Positions 36,023 through 44,748 of a DNA stretch of 64,000 nucleotides are shown in pieces (within the stretch, counting starts at the first letter, position 1; each line of letters starts with the position of its first letter). Under the pieces are notes generated by a model, which did no database searches, was not told where the DNA came from, and saw only the letters and a program-made list of their open reading frames with translations. The translations under genes and the position numbers were made by a program. The stretch spans positions 558,001-622,000 of the forward strand of contig OZ250157.1 of the NCBI GenBank assembly GCA_965237765.1, read 5' to 3'. Source of the stretch: WTGJ01 sp965237765 (GTDB lineage: Bacteria > Chloroflexota > Anaerolineae > Aggregatilineales > Phototrophicaceae).

Positions 36023-36870
36023 TAACGCGGTGTGATGGTTACTTTGCGTCCGTCTCCTTCGCCAACGCTGATCGTTTCGACATCTTCGCGACCACGCAGG
36101 GCGACGTGAATGATGCGGCGCTCGTTGGGAGGCATGGGTTCGAGGGTTAAGGTGCGGCGTTGCAACACGGCTTGATTGGCCATGCGCTCCGCGAGCGCGC
36201 GCAGCTTATCTGTCCGCTGCAACTTGTAGCCATCCGCATCCAGCACGAAAAAGCAACGCCGCCCGATGCGCCGGCTGACGATGAGGCGTGCCAGGAATTG
36301 CAGGGCCGCCAGCGCTTCGCCCCGCCGCCCAACGAGTTGCCCGACGCCGCGGCCTTCCAGCGATAGCAGCCATGGCGCGTCTTCCTCTTCTCCGGCGCGC
36401 CCGATGCGCAAACTGGCGCGCAACCGCATCTGCGCCAGCAACTCACTCAGCACAGTCTGAGTCGCGCGCAGTTCATCATCCCATTCGCTCTCGTCGACAT
36501 CCGGGATGATGTCGAGGGGGTCTTCGCCTTGTTCCGCATAGCCCTCATCATCTTCGGCTAAATCATCTTCGGCTAATTCCGGCGCGGCATCGCTTTCGCC
36601 CTGGTAAAAATCATCGGGGATGTAGTGATCGTCGCCAAAATCCTCCGCAACATCCACATCGCTGCCCGTCTCGGCGGGCGGCGGCGTGTCTTCAGCGAGC
36701 GTGTTGAGGCGAACTTTGGCCGGCCGTGCGCCCACGCCGAAAAGCCCGGCGCTCGGCTCTTCCAATACCTCGACGATGACCTGCGCGACGCTGACGCCGA
36801 GTTTCCGCAAGCCCTGGTCTACCGCTTCTTCCACGGTCGCTGCCACGATTTCGAGGCTACGCTGGCTCAT
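36022..36870 (-). CDS. jag: Jag/KhpB RNA-binding protein
   Basis: A 282-residue SpoIIIJ-associated protein. The N-terminal Jag domain (SLEIVAATVEEAVDQGLRKLG, about 5-25, then SAGLFGVGARPAKVRL) is followed by an acidic, disordered linker of about 80 residues. A KH domain (LLSLEGRGVGQLVGRRGEAL, about 170-190) and an R3H domain with the RxxxH motif in NERRIIHVALRG near 258 complete it. In Gram-positive bacteria KhpB binds RNA and influences cell elongation and division. It lies 12 bases downstream of yidC, its usual partner. Confidence 0.92.
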   Translation of the reverse strand: MSQRSLEIVAATVEEAVDQGLRKLGVSVAQVIVEVLEEPSAGLFGVGARPAKVRLNTLAEDTPPPAETGSDVDVAEDFGDDHYIPDDFYQGESDAAPELAEDDLAEDDEGYAEQGEDPLDIIPDVDESEWDDELRATQTVLSELLAQMRLRASLRIGRAGEEEDAPWLLSLEGRGVGQLVGRRGEALAALQFLARLIVSRRIGRRCFFVLDADGYKLQRTDKLRALAERMANQAVLQRRTLTLEPMPPNERRIIHVALRGREDVETISVGEGDGRKVTITPR

Positions 36871-36882
36871 AAACAGCTCCTC

Positions 36883-37944
36883 TTAATCATCCGTTTCGGC
36901 GTTGGTACCGAGCAACCGCCGGCGGCGCTCTTTTTTCCGTTTCGCAGCGGCATCCGCTACCGAGGCGGATTGGTCGTCCCGCGGGGGCGGCGTTGCTTCT
37001 CGCGGCGGGTTGGCCGGTTCGCTATCGGCTGGTTGGCGCCGGCGAAACCAGCCAGGCAACCACTGCTGCGGCTCAGAGTCCGCCGAGGCATTGGCTGACT
37101 CTGCCGTATCTTCGCGCTTTTCTTCATCGGTTTCGGAGTACTCTCGGCGTCGGCGGCGGCGCTTGCTTCCCTGCATGCGCGCTTCTTCTTCGGCCACCAC
37201 CGCGCGCTGTTTATCCTGCCGCCCAATCAAACCATATTGGGCGATGCCAATAGTGTTGGATACGATGAAATAAATCGAGAGCCCCACCGAAAACGAGAGC
37301 GAAAAGAAACCGAACATCAGCGGCATCATCGTCGTCATCGATTGTTGCATGGCCGCGCTCTGGTCTGGCTTGCCGTCGTCCCGCTTTTCTGGCTTTGGCT
37401 GGTTGCCCATCGTCAGCTTGGATTGCAGCCAAGTAGAGCCCATCACCAACAGGGGCAGAGCCAGCGCATAAACCGGATTGGCCGTCGGCGGCAGCGTCAA
37501 ATCCATCCCCAGCCAGACCTTTTCCAGCGGCACCAACGTCCCTAATGTCGGCAAGAGCAGGCGATCATTCAGGGCGATCAGCTGTGTCGGCGTGCTGGCC
37601 AGCACGTTGTTGATCGCGCTATAGAGGCCGAGCAGGATGGGCATCTGAATCACGAGCGGAAGGCAACCGCCGAGCGGGTTGATCTTGTGTTCACGGTACA
37701 GGGCCATCTGCGCCTGGCTGAATTTCTCGCGGTCGCCCTTGTGCTTCTCGCGCAGTTTCTTCAACTGCGGTTGGATCTGCTGCATCGCCTTGCTAGAGCG
37801 CTGTTGCTGAATCGTGAGCGGATAAGTCAACAGGCGCACCGTCAGCGTAAAGACGACGATGGCCATCACGATATTGTTCCCCAACATATCGTAAAGGAAG
37901 GTGATGAAAGTGATGAAGGGGTTGATGATGAACGTATCAAACAT
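36883..37944 (-). CDS. yidC: YidC/Oxa1 membrane protein insertase
   Basis: A 353-residue insertase with the five-helix core of Gram-positive YidC. The conserved intramembrane arginine is in FTLTVRLLTYPL near residue 37, the coiled-coil cytoplasmic hairpin is about 50-90 (KKLREKHKGDREKF), and INPLGGCLPLVIQMPILLGLY follows near 93. There is no large periplasmic domain. The C-terminal 80 residues are a highly charged tail with a run of arginines (GSKRRRRRREYSE), which likely binds ribosomes. It is preceded by a lipoprotein gene and not directly by yidD, as is usual. Confidence 0.93.
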   Translation of the reverse strand: MFDTFIINPFITFITFLYDMLGNNIVMAIVVFTLTVRLLTYPLTIQQQRSSKAMQQIQPQLKKLREKHKGDREKFSQAQMALYREHKINPLGGCLPLVIQMPILLGLYSAINNVLASTPTQLIALNDRLLLPTLGTLVPLEKVWLGMDLTLPPTANPVYALALPLLVMGSTWLQSKLTMGNQPKPEKRDDGKPDQSAAMQQSMTTMMPLMFGFFSLSFSVGLSIYFIVSNTIGIAQYGLIGRQDKQRAVVAEEEARMQGSKRRRRRREYSETDEEKREDTAESANASADSEPQQWLPGWFRRRQPADSEPANPPREATPPPRDDQSASVADAAAKRKKERRRRLLGTNAETDD

Positions 37945-37985
37945 CGCCGGTTGCCTTCCGCGTTGTAGTCATCCCGCTTACCGTG

Positions 37986-39272
37986 TTAGCTGCCATCGTA
38001 AACCCAAAGCGGGCGCAAACGGTCGCCATCCAGCTGAAACGCGCGCAATAATTCGCTCTTCCGCGTCGTGGCGAAGACGATGAGCGGGTTACCGCCGCCT
38101 TCCTCCGCCACCACCATGATATCGGAGAGCACTTGACGGCCGAGGTCTTCGCTGAAAGAGACGGCGCCGTCGTTTCGGTGTAGCAAGAATACGTTGCCAT
38201 CGCGCGCGGCGACGAGCAGGCGATTGTCCAGCAAATATAGCGCAGAGCGGATGCCCTCTTCCGCCACCGCTTTCACCCAACCCTCTCGCAGCTGGCCATC
38301 CAGCTGATAGACGTTGCCGCGCAAATCAGCGACGTAAATCCGCCCGTTCTCATCCAGTGCCGGCTGCCCCCAAACCCAATTCTGTGTGCGATAGGGTTCC
38401 ACCAACTCGGCGCCGCTCTCGCCATCCAGGGCATACACGCGGCTGGCGAAGGAACCGACGTACAGGCGCAGCCGCTCCCCCTGCCAGCACGCCACCGGCG
38501 GCGAAGCGACCGTCCCGCCCAAATCGCGCTGCCATACCACATCGCCGGTATCCGGGTTCAAGGCATAAAGGTGGTGGTCGAGCGAGGCGAGGATGAGCAG
38601 CGGTTGTGGGAGCGGAATATCGGCATCGCCCGCATCGCGGGTGCACGCTGGTGCTTCCCGCAAAAGCATGGGCGTCGCCCAGACGTCATCACCGGCCTGG
38701 AATTGCCAGCGCAACGCGAAATCGTCCGCCAGGTCGCGCGCCTGCAGCAGGCCATCCAACTGCGCGATATAGAGGGTATCGCCATCGCGCACGAGGTCCG
38801 CCAACACACCGGCATTCAGCGGCAAGCAATCACCGAAATCGACTTCACCAGAAACCAACTGCGCGAATTGCACCGCCTCTGAGCCGCCACTCGCTTTGTA
38901 GCTGGCGAGGTAAAGGCCGTCCGATTCACTAGAAAGCACCGGCGCCGCGAAGTATTCGCTTTTCCAATTGTTGGCGAAGAGGGACTCGCTGCCTTTGTTC
39001 GCACAGGATTCCACGCGCCAGGCGAAATCGTCATCATCCAGGGCGGAGCGCATGGCAGCCGGCAACAAGACGGCCTCGCCAGTCCGCGCGTTGACGCGAC
39101 GCACAGTATCGGTATAGACCACGATGAAAGACGCCTCGGTCTCCTCACCAGCCGGCACATAAAGCAGACCGGGCCAGCCAGGGTCTCGTGGCAGCGGCGC
39201 GCAGGCGACCAACGCCCAGAGCAATAGGAAAAACGCCCCGAATAACGGCCTATAGCTACGGAACCGGGTCAT
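37986..39272 (-). CDS. PQQ-type beta-propeller lipoprotein inserted in the yidD-yidC block
   Basis: A 428-residue predicted lipoprotein. The start at ATG 39272 gives signal sequence FLLLWALVACAP with a lipobox (LVAC, about residues 18-21). The rest is a beta-propeller with repeats such as LYALNPDTGDVVWQRDLGG, VYALDGESGAELVE and IYVADLRGNVYQLDG, as in BamB and PQQ-repeat proteins. It has no quinoprotein catalytic residues that I can see. It overlaps yidD by 17 bases and precedes yidC, so it may assist membrane-protein or lipoprotein assembly, which is inference from position. Confidence 0.75.
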   Translation of the reverse strand: MTRFRSYRPLFGAFFLLLWALVACAPLPRDPGWPGLLYVPAGEETEASFIVVYTDTVRRVNARTGEAVLLPAAMRSALDDDDFAWRVESCANKGSESLFANNWKSEYFAAPVLSSESDGLYLASYKASGGSEAVQFAQLVSGEVDFGDCLPLNAGVLADLVRDGDTLYIAQLDGLLQARDLADDFALRWQFQAGDDVWATPMLLREAPACTRDAGDADIPLPQPLLILASLDHHLYALNPDTGDVVWQRDLGGTVASPPVACWQGERLRLYVGSFASRVYALDGESGAELVEPYRTQNWVWGQPALDENGRIYVADLRGNVYQLDGQLREGWVKAVAEEGIRSALYLLDNRLLVAARDGNVFLLHRNDGAVSFSEDLGRQVLSDIMVVAEEGGGNPLIVFATTRKSELLRAFQLDGDRLRPLWVYDGS

Positions 39273-39468
39273 ATCCCCCCTCATGGAACGGGTGACAGCG
39301 TGTCAGGCGCTTTAGCCCCAGCCAAACGCCTCGGAAAAAGCCATAGCGTTCGATCGCCTCGTATGTGTATTGCGAGCAACTGGGCTCGAAGCGGCAACTC
39401 GCCGGCGTAACGCGCGAAAGTGTGCGCTGGTAACCGCGGATGAAGTGCAATGAGAACCAGGCTAGCAT
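39256..39468 (-). CDS. yidD: YidD membrane protein insertion efficiency factor
   Basis: A 70-residue YidD with the diagnostic block FIRGYQRTLSRVTPASCRFEPSCSQYTYEAIERYG (quoted as PASCRFEPSCSQYTYEAI), followed by KRLTRCHPFHEGGYDPVP. The three conserved cysteines are present. The ATG at 39468 lies inside the end of rnpA (seven-base overlap), which matches the usual coupled arrangement. The longer open frame upstream is rnpA in another frame. Confidence 0.93.
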   Translation of the reverse strand: MLAWFSLHFIRGYQRTLSRVTPASCRFEPSCSQYTYEAIERYGFFRGVWLGLKRLTRCHPFHEGGYDPVP

Positions 39469-39812
39469 ACCTCGCTCCCTCGCAAGAGGCCGGCGCGGCC
39501 CAACAGATCCCGCAGGGCAGCGCACAAATCCCAATAACTGGCGGCGGCGCCGGCTTCGCGGGCGATGAGCAACACGTCCTGGCCCTGGCGCAATTCGTGG
39601 TCCATCAGACGAGCCGCTTCGCGCAGGCGGCGGCGGGTGCGGTTTCGGATAACGGCGTTGCCCAGCCGCTTGCTCGCGACCACACCGTAGCGATTGTGCG
39701 GCAAATCATTCGGAAGGCAAGAGAGTAGGCAGAGCGCACCGCGGAAAAAGCGTCCCTCGCGCCGCAAGCGAATGAAATCGGCCCGTTTGCGCAGGCGGTA
39801 TTCACGTCGCAT
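39462..39812 (-). CDS. rnpA: Ribonuclease P protein component
   Basis: A 116-residue RnpA starting MRREYRLRKRADFIRLRREG. The RNA-binding RNR motif is in VIRNRTRRRLREAAR near 52-66, after RYGVVASKRLGNA. It binds the P RNA catalytic subunit and helps 5' processing of tRNA precursors. The start at 39812 gives the standard N-terminus, and two ATGs further upstream add residues not typical of the family. It follows rpmH by 60 bases, as in most bacteria. Confidence 0.93.
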   Translation of the reverse strand: MRREYRLRKRADFIRLRREGRFFRGALCLLSCLPNDLPHNRYGVVASKRLGNAVIRNRTRRRLREAARLMDHELRQGQDVLLIAREAGAAASYWDLCAALRDLLGRAGLLRGSEVC

Positions 39813-39872
39813 CGGCGCGGCATACGCCATACAGGCGACTCGCGACAAATCGGCGGCAGCACGCGCTGCGCC

Positions 39873-40046
39873 TCAGGCCTTCCAGTTGACCTTCTTCACG
39901 TGGTTGGGATGGACCGCCAGCGAATGGCGGCCGCGCGCGCGCCGTTGCTTCAACACGTTGCGACCTGCCCGCGTGCTCATCCGTTGCCGAAAGCCGTGCA
40001 CGCGCGCGCGCCGCCGGATCTTCGGTTGGTAGGTGCGCTTCGGCAT
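39873..40046 (-). CDS. rpmH: 50S ribosomal protein L34
   Basis: Fifty-seven residues beginning MPKRTYQPKIRRRARVHGFR and containing MSTRAGRNVLKQRRARGR, the universal L34 signature. The ending HPNHVKKVNWKA is slightly longer than the typical 44-47 residues, as in some thermophile-related lineages. It is the first gene of the block with a strong promoter upstream. No dnaA is found on the other side, so this locus is not obviously the chromosome origin. Confidence 0.95.
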   Translation of the reverse strand: MPKRTYQPKIRRRARVHGFRQRMSTRAGRNVLKQRRARGRHSLAVHPNHVKKVNWKA

Positions 40047-40088
40047 GCTCTATGCCTTCTTCTTTCTCTCTGCGGTCAACATGCGCGC

Positions 40089-40117
40089 AGTATAGGCCAA
40101 CAGAATCCGGGAATCAA
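40089..40117 (-). promoter_or_regulatory. Promoter of the rpmH-rnpA-yidD-yidC-jag run
   Basis: On the minus strand: TTGATT (complement of 40112-40117), a 17-base spacer and TATACT (complement of 40089-40094), about 43 bases upstream of rpmH. Both boxes match the sigma-70 consensus well at ideal spacing. Confidence 0.6.
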
Positions 40118-40135
40118 CGGCGAGAGCATCCCGCG

Positions 40136-40165
40136 TTGCCAACGCCCGCCCCAATATGTCATACT
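40136..40165 (+). promoter_or_regulatory. Promoter candidate for the Asp-box protein
   Basis: TTGCCA (40136-40141), an 18-base spacer and CATACT (40160-40165), 40 bases before the ATG at 40205. It is divergent from the rpmH promoter with about 18 bases between the two -35 boxes. Confidence 0.4.
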
Positions 40166-40204
40166 GGCGCGCATCCATCCTCAATTTCGTGAAGGAGCGT
40201 CACT

Positions 40205-43200
40205 ATGTCGCTGCCAGCCGCCTTTCGTCAAGAAAACCCCTACGATCAGCTCGACTTTCGTTGCATCGGCCCGTTCCGCGGCGGCCGTGTCGTCGCCGTA
40301 ACGGGCGACCCGCACGACCCTGCCACTTTCTATTTCGGCGCGGTCGGCGGCGGCGTCTGGAAAACAGAAGACGGTGGTCAATTCTGGCGCAATGTCTCCG
40401 ACGGCTATTTCCAGACGGCCGCCGTCGGCGCGCTCGCCTGCAGCCCCTCGCACCCCAATGTGCTCTACGCCGGCACCGGTGAGACCAGCATCCGCATCGA
40501 CGTCTCCCATGGCGACGGCGTCTACCGCTCTGCGGATGGCGGGCAATCCTGGCAACATATGGGACTGAGCGATACGCGCTTCATCGGCAAAATTGTCGTG
40601 CACCCGCTCAACCCAGATATCGTCTACGTCGCCGCCCTCGGTCACGCCTACGGCCCGAACCGCGAGCGCGGCGTCTACCGCAGCCTGGACGGCGGCCGCA
40701 ACTGGGAGCAGGTGCTCTTCCGTAGCGAAAAAGCCGGCGCCGTCGACATCACGATGGATATGCAAAACCCCCACATCCTCTACGCTAGCTTCTGGGAAGG
40801 CTTCCGCAGCTTCCACCAGATTTCCAGCGGCGGCGAAGATAGCAGCCTCTACCGCTCGCTCGATGGCGGCGAGAGCTGGGAAGAAATCACGCACAACAAA
40901 GGCCTGCCGCGCACGCTGCTGGGCAAGATGGGCGTCAGCGCTTCGCCCGCACAATCCGGCCGCCTCTGGGCGCTCATCGAAGCCAAACATGGCCAGGGCC
41001 TCTATCGCTCCGACGATTACGGCGTTACCTGGCAAATGCTCAGCGACAAGCCCGAGTTGACCGGCCGTTCCTGGTACTACATGCACATCCTGGCCGACCC
41101 GATCGATGCCGAATCAGTCTACGTGATGTGCTTCTCCTTCTTCCGCTCGGATGATGGTGGCCGAAACTGGGAAGAAATTGGCACACCGCATGGTGATAAC
41201 CACGCGCTCTGGATCGACCCGCAGGACAACCGCCGCATGATCGAAGGCAATGATGGCGGCGCCTGCATCTCCTACAACCGCGGCGCGTCTTGGTCCTCAA
41301 TCTACAACCAGCCTACCTCACAGATTTACCACCTGGATACAGACAACGCCTTCCATTACACCGTCCACGGCACTCAGCAAGATAATTCGGCCATCGCCGT
41401 CCCTTCCGCGACTGACCATCGCACAATCGCCTGGGAAGACTGCGAAGCGACCGCCTTCGCCGAGAGCGGTTACATCCGCGTTCACCCACAAAATGACGAC
41501 GTCATCTTCGCCGGCTGCGTCGGCAGCTCACCGAACGGTGGCGGCGCACTGGCACGCTTTGACCGAAGTAACGGTGAGTTCCGCAGCATAACCGTTTGGC
41601 CGGAGATGAACCTGGGCCACGGCGCCAGTGCGGAAAAACACCGCTTCGCCTGGACCTACCCCATCGCTTTCTCACCCCATGATGGCAACACCCTCTTTAT
41701 CGGCGGCAACCACGTCTTCCGCTCCCGAAATCAAGGCGCCAGCTGGGAAGCGATCAGCCCGGATCTCACCCGTGCCGACCCCGCCACGCTCGAGCCCAGC
41801 GGCGGACCCATCAACCGCGATGCCCTCGGCGCCGAGCATTACGCCACCGTCTACTCCTTCGCCGAATCACCCCTCGAAGCCGGCCTCCTCTGGGCGGGTT
41901 CCGACGATGGCTTGCTGCACGTATCGCGCGATAATGGCGCAAACTGGCAACGCCTCGAATTGCCCGGTATGCCCGAATGGACGATGATTGCCTGCCTCGA
42001 ACCGTCTCCGCATGACGCCGCTACCTGTTACCTCGCGGCGACCGGTTATAAGAACGATGATTTCACACCCTACCTCTATGTCACTCGCGATTATGGTGCC
42101 AGCTGGACCAATATCACGATGGGGATCCGTTCCGACGATTTCACCCGCGTCATCCGAGCAGATCCCGAATGCGCCAGTTTGCTCTTCGCCGGCTCTGAAA
42201 CCGGTCTCTATATTTCCTTTGATGACGGCGAGAACTGGCAGCCGTTCCACGGCCGCAACCTACCCGTCTCTCCGGTCTATGACCTTCAAATCAAGCGAGG
42301 CGACCTCATCGTCGCCACCCATGGGCGCTCCTTCTGGATCCTGGACGACCTGACGCCATTACGAACAGCTGCAGCGATCGAGAATTCCGAACGGCATCTC
42401 TTCACCCCGCGGGATTGGGCACGCATTGCCAGCACCCCCTTCGAAGGACATGTCGATCTTGAAATCGCTCCCGGGAAAAATTCAGCCATCTTCCTCGGTG
42501 TGGAAGCGACCTTCGAGTTGGAAAAGGACGCGGAAAATCGCGTCCACCAACACTTCCTGAACGCAGGTTCGAATCCACCTCGTGGCGTCAGCGTGTATTA
42601 CTACCTGAGTGAAGCCAGTGAAGAACCGCTTCAGTTGCGTTTCCTGGATGCCTCAGGAACTGAAATTAAAACCTTCACCAGCAAACCACCACCCAACGAA
42701 GAAGGGGAAGAAAGTAAACCCGACCCCGAAACTCCTCAACCCTATCTGCCCAACCGTGCTGGCGTGAACCGCTTCATCTGGGATTCACGCTATCCTGATG
42801 GCAAACGTCCTCCCGCCGAGGGGTTCTTCGACGCCGTTCCGCTGGGACCCATGGCTCCTCCCGGCGAATACCAGGTGCAACTCATCATCGGCGAAGAAAC
42901 GCAAACGCAATACTTTCGAATCACGAAAGATCCACGCTCCAGCGCAACGGATGAAGACCTGCAGGAACAGTTTGATTTGCTCCTGGCCCTCAGGGAGAAA
43001 ATCAGCGAAACCCAAACCACACAACAACGCATCCGAAAAACGCAAGATGAGCTGAAATACTGGCAGGAGCGTTTGAAAGAAGGGGAGATCCACGATGCCG
43101 CCGTCGCTCTCAATGAGAAGCTGACGGAAATCCTGGAAAAATTCACTCCCGCCAAGACGCGCAATCGTTTTGATTTGATCAACCAGGGTGCCCGCCTGGG

Positions 43201-43423
43201 CGCGAAGATCGCCGCCTTGCCGGCGGATGTCGCCACGGGTCAATTCGCACCTACACAGGGGCAACGAGACGCCTTTGCTTCTCTCAGTGAACGCATCGAT
43301 GCTGCCACCGCGGAACTGGATGCGCTGCTGGCTGAAGAGGGGGCCGCCTTCAACGCGCTGGTGAGCGCCGCAGAACTGGGCGCCTTGAGCGCGACTGAGG
43401 GCCATTCACCGACTGTGGGATAG
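40205..43423 (+). CDS. Giant Asp-box (sortilin/VPS10-like) beta-propeller protein
   Basis: A 1072-residue protein without signal peptide. About residues 1-720 contain many Asp-box (SxDxGxxW) motifs, such as SADGGQSW, SLDGGRNW, SLDGGESW, SDDGGRNW and SFDDGENW, in the BNR/sortilin propeller pattern. About 720-900 is a beta-sandwich-like part (YYYLSEASEEPLQLRFLD), and about 920-1050 is a helical, coiled-coil-like end with many Gln and Glu (LREKISETQTTQQRIRKTQ). Proteins of this architecture are usually annotated as glycosyl hydrolase or WD40/YVTN/BNR-like, but no catalytic residues are proven. The start has GAAGGAG in front. Confidence 0.8.
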   Translation: MSLPAAFRQENPYDQLDFRCIGPFRGGRVVAVTGDPHDPATFYFGAVGGGVWKTEDGGQFWRNVSDGYFQTAAVGALACSPSHPNVLYAGTGETSIRIDVSHGDGVYRSADGGQSWQHMGLSDTRFIGKIVVHPLNPDIVYVAALGHAYGPNRERGVYRSLDGGRNWEQVLFRSEKAGAVDITMDMQNPHILYASFWEGFRSFHQISSGGEDSSLYRSLDGGESWEEITHNKGLPRTLLGKMGVSASPAQSGRLWALIEAKHGQGLYRSDDYGVTWQMLSDKPELTGRSWYYMHILADPIDAESVYVMCFSFFRSDDGGRNWEEIGTPHGDNHALWIDPQDNRRMIEGNDGGACISYNRGASWSSIYNQPTSQIYHLDTDNAFHYTVHGTQQDNSAIAVPSATDHRTIAWEDCEATAFAESGYIRVHPQNDDVIFAGCVGSSPNGGGALARFDRSNGEFRSITVWPEMNLGHGASAEKHRFAWTYPIAFSPHDGNTLFIGGNHVFRSRNQGASWEAISPDLTRADPATLEPSGGPINRDALGAEHYATVYSFAESPLEAGLLWAGSDDGLLHVSRDNGANWQRLELPGMPEWTMIACLEPSPHDAATCYLAATGYKNDDFTPYLYVTRDYGASWTNITMGIRSDDFTRVIRADPECASLLFAGSETGLYISFDDGENWQPFHGRNLPVSPVYDLQIKRGDLIVATHGRSFWILDDLTPLRTAAAIENSERHLFTPRDWARIASTPFEGHVDLEIAPGKNSAIFLGVEATFELEKDAENRVHQHFLNAGSNPPRGVSVYYYLSEASEEPLQLRFLDASGTEIKTFTSKPPPNEEGEESKPDPETPQPYLPNRAGVNRFIWDSRYPDGKRPPAEGFFDAVPLGPMAPPGEYQVQLIIGEETQTQYFRITKDPRSSATDEDLQEQFDLLLALREKISETQTTQQRIRKTQDELKYWQERLKEGEIHDAAVALNEKLTEILEKFTPAKTRNRFDLINQGARLGAKIAALPADVATGQFAPTQGQRDAFASLSERIDAATAELDALLAEEGAAFNALVSAAELGALSATEGHSPTVG

Positions 43424-44643
43424 TGTCAGCCACGGGGCGCCGCGCGCTCCTATCCTCCCTGCTGCCGATCACGGCGGCCGATTTCCTCGTCCGCAGCGCT
43501 TATCAGATGGGCAAGACGCCGCTCTTGTCCATCTTCGCTGCTTCACTCGGCGCCACCGGCGCCACACTCGGCTTCATCACTTCCGTCTCCACGCTGACCG
43601 GGATGCTCTGCAAACCGTTATTCGGAGCGCTCTCGGATCGCGGCGGGCGGCGGCGCTGGTTGCTGCTGGCGACGCTCCTTTTCGTGCTCACCCCCTTCGT
43701 CTATGGCTACTTGAATCGGCCGGAGCAATTGGTATTGCTGCGCCTGGTCCATGGCCTGGGCACGGCGATATACGGCCCGGTGACTCTGGCTTATGTGGGT
43801 GGGCTGGCCGGTGGGCGGCGCGCGGAAAGCTTTGGCTGGTTCAGTTACGCGCGCAGTGGCGGCTATATCGTCGGGCCGTTGTTGGCCGGCTGGCTGCTGT
43901 TGTCGTGGGATGCGGCCGCGGTCTACCGCATCGTCGGCTTGCTAAGCGCCACGGCCTTCTTACCCCTGTTCTTCTTGAGCGATTCTTCGCGCCGCGACGC
44001 TCCGCGCGAAGAGCTCCCCACGCGATCCAAAAGCCAGCCCATCTTCGCCTCCCTCCGAGAATCGCTGCGTGTCGGTGCCCAGGAAGAGACTATATGGCTC
44101 GTCGGCGGCCTGGAAGCGCTCAGTTATGTCGCCCTCTATGCCCTGCGCGCTTTCTTGCCGATCTACGCGCTGGCGGCAGGCGCGAGCGCATTCGGTGTCG
44201 GCGGCTTTTTCGCCGCGCAGGAGGCCGCCAACATCCTCGCGCGCCCCTTTGGCGGCCGCCTCGGCGATCGTTGGGGCTATTACACGATGATATCGCTGGG
44301 TCTCGCCTTGCTGGCGCTCAGCCTACTCCTCTTAACCCTGTTGCGAAATGACCTGGCGCTGGCGACGACCGCCCTGACCTTCGGCCTGGCCCAGGCGGCC
44401 ATCTTCCCGGCAACCCTGGCGCTCATCGCTGGGCGCTTGCCACCGGCGCAACTGGGCGCAGGGATGGGCATACTGGGGGCGCTGCGCAATGCCGGCAAAG
44501 TGGCCGGGCCACTATTGGCCGGCGCGCTCATCCAGACCATCGGCTTTCAACCCTGCCTGCAATTCTTGGCCTTGCTAGTGCTGGGATTCGCCGGCGGGTC
44601 GCTTTGGCGGAGCTTGCGCGCACGGCCAACCACCACGATATGA
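43423..44643 (+). CDS. Major facilitator superfamily transporter
   Basis: A 406-residue, 12-helix MFS transporter. The loop 2-3 signature is FGALSDRGGRRRWLL (about 68-82) and a related FGGRLGDRWGYYTM occurs in the second half near 275. The start is GTG at 43423 and shares one base with the preceding stop, so translation is coupled to the Asp-box protein. The substrate class is unknown, and drug/metabolite export is the usual guess for this size. Confidence 0.82.
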   Translation: MSATGRRALLSSLLPITAADFLVRSAYQMGKTPLLSIFAASLGATGATLGFITSVSTLTGMLCKPLFGALSDRGGRRRWLLLATLLFVLTPFVYGYLNRPEQLVLLRLVHGLGTAIYGPVTLAYVGGLAGGRRAESFGWFSYARSGGYIVGPLLAGWLLLSWDAAAVYRIVGLLSATAFLPLFFLSDSSRRDAPREELPTRSKSQPIFASLRESLRVGAQEETIWLVGGLEALSYVALYALRAFLPIYALAAGASAFGVGGFFAAQEAANILARPFGGRLGDRWGYYTMISLGLALLALSLLLLTLLRNDLALATTALTFGLAQAAIFPATLALIAGRLPPAQLGAGMGILGALRNAGKVAGPLLAGALIQTIGFQPCLQFLALLVLGFAGGSLWRSLRARPTTTI

Positions 44644-44748
44644 GTACGCGCGATCAACTTGATATCTGACCAGAATCTTGTACAACCTTCTCGAAGAAAA
44701 CAATATACTGACTCTGCAAGCCTTGCCGGACCAGGGTAAGAGAGGCTG

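Noticed and set aside
39873..40204. Chromosome origin next to rpmH
   Set aside because: No dnaA, dnaN or cluster of DnaA-box-like sequences was found beside it.
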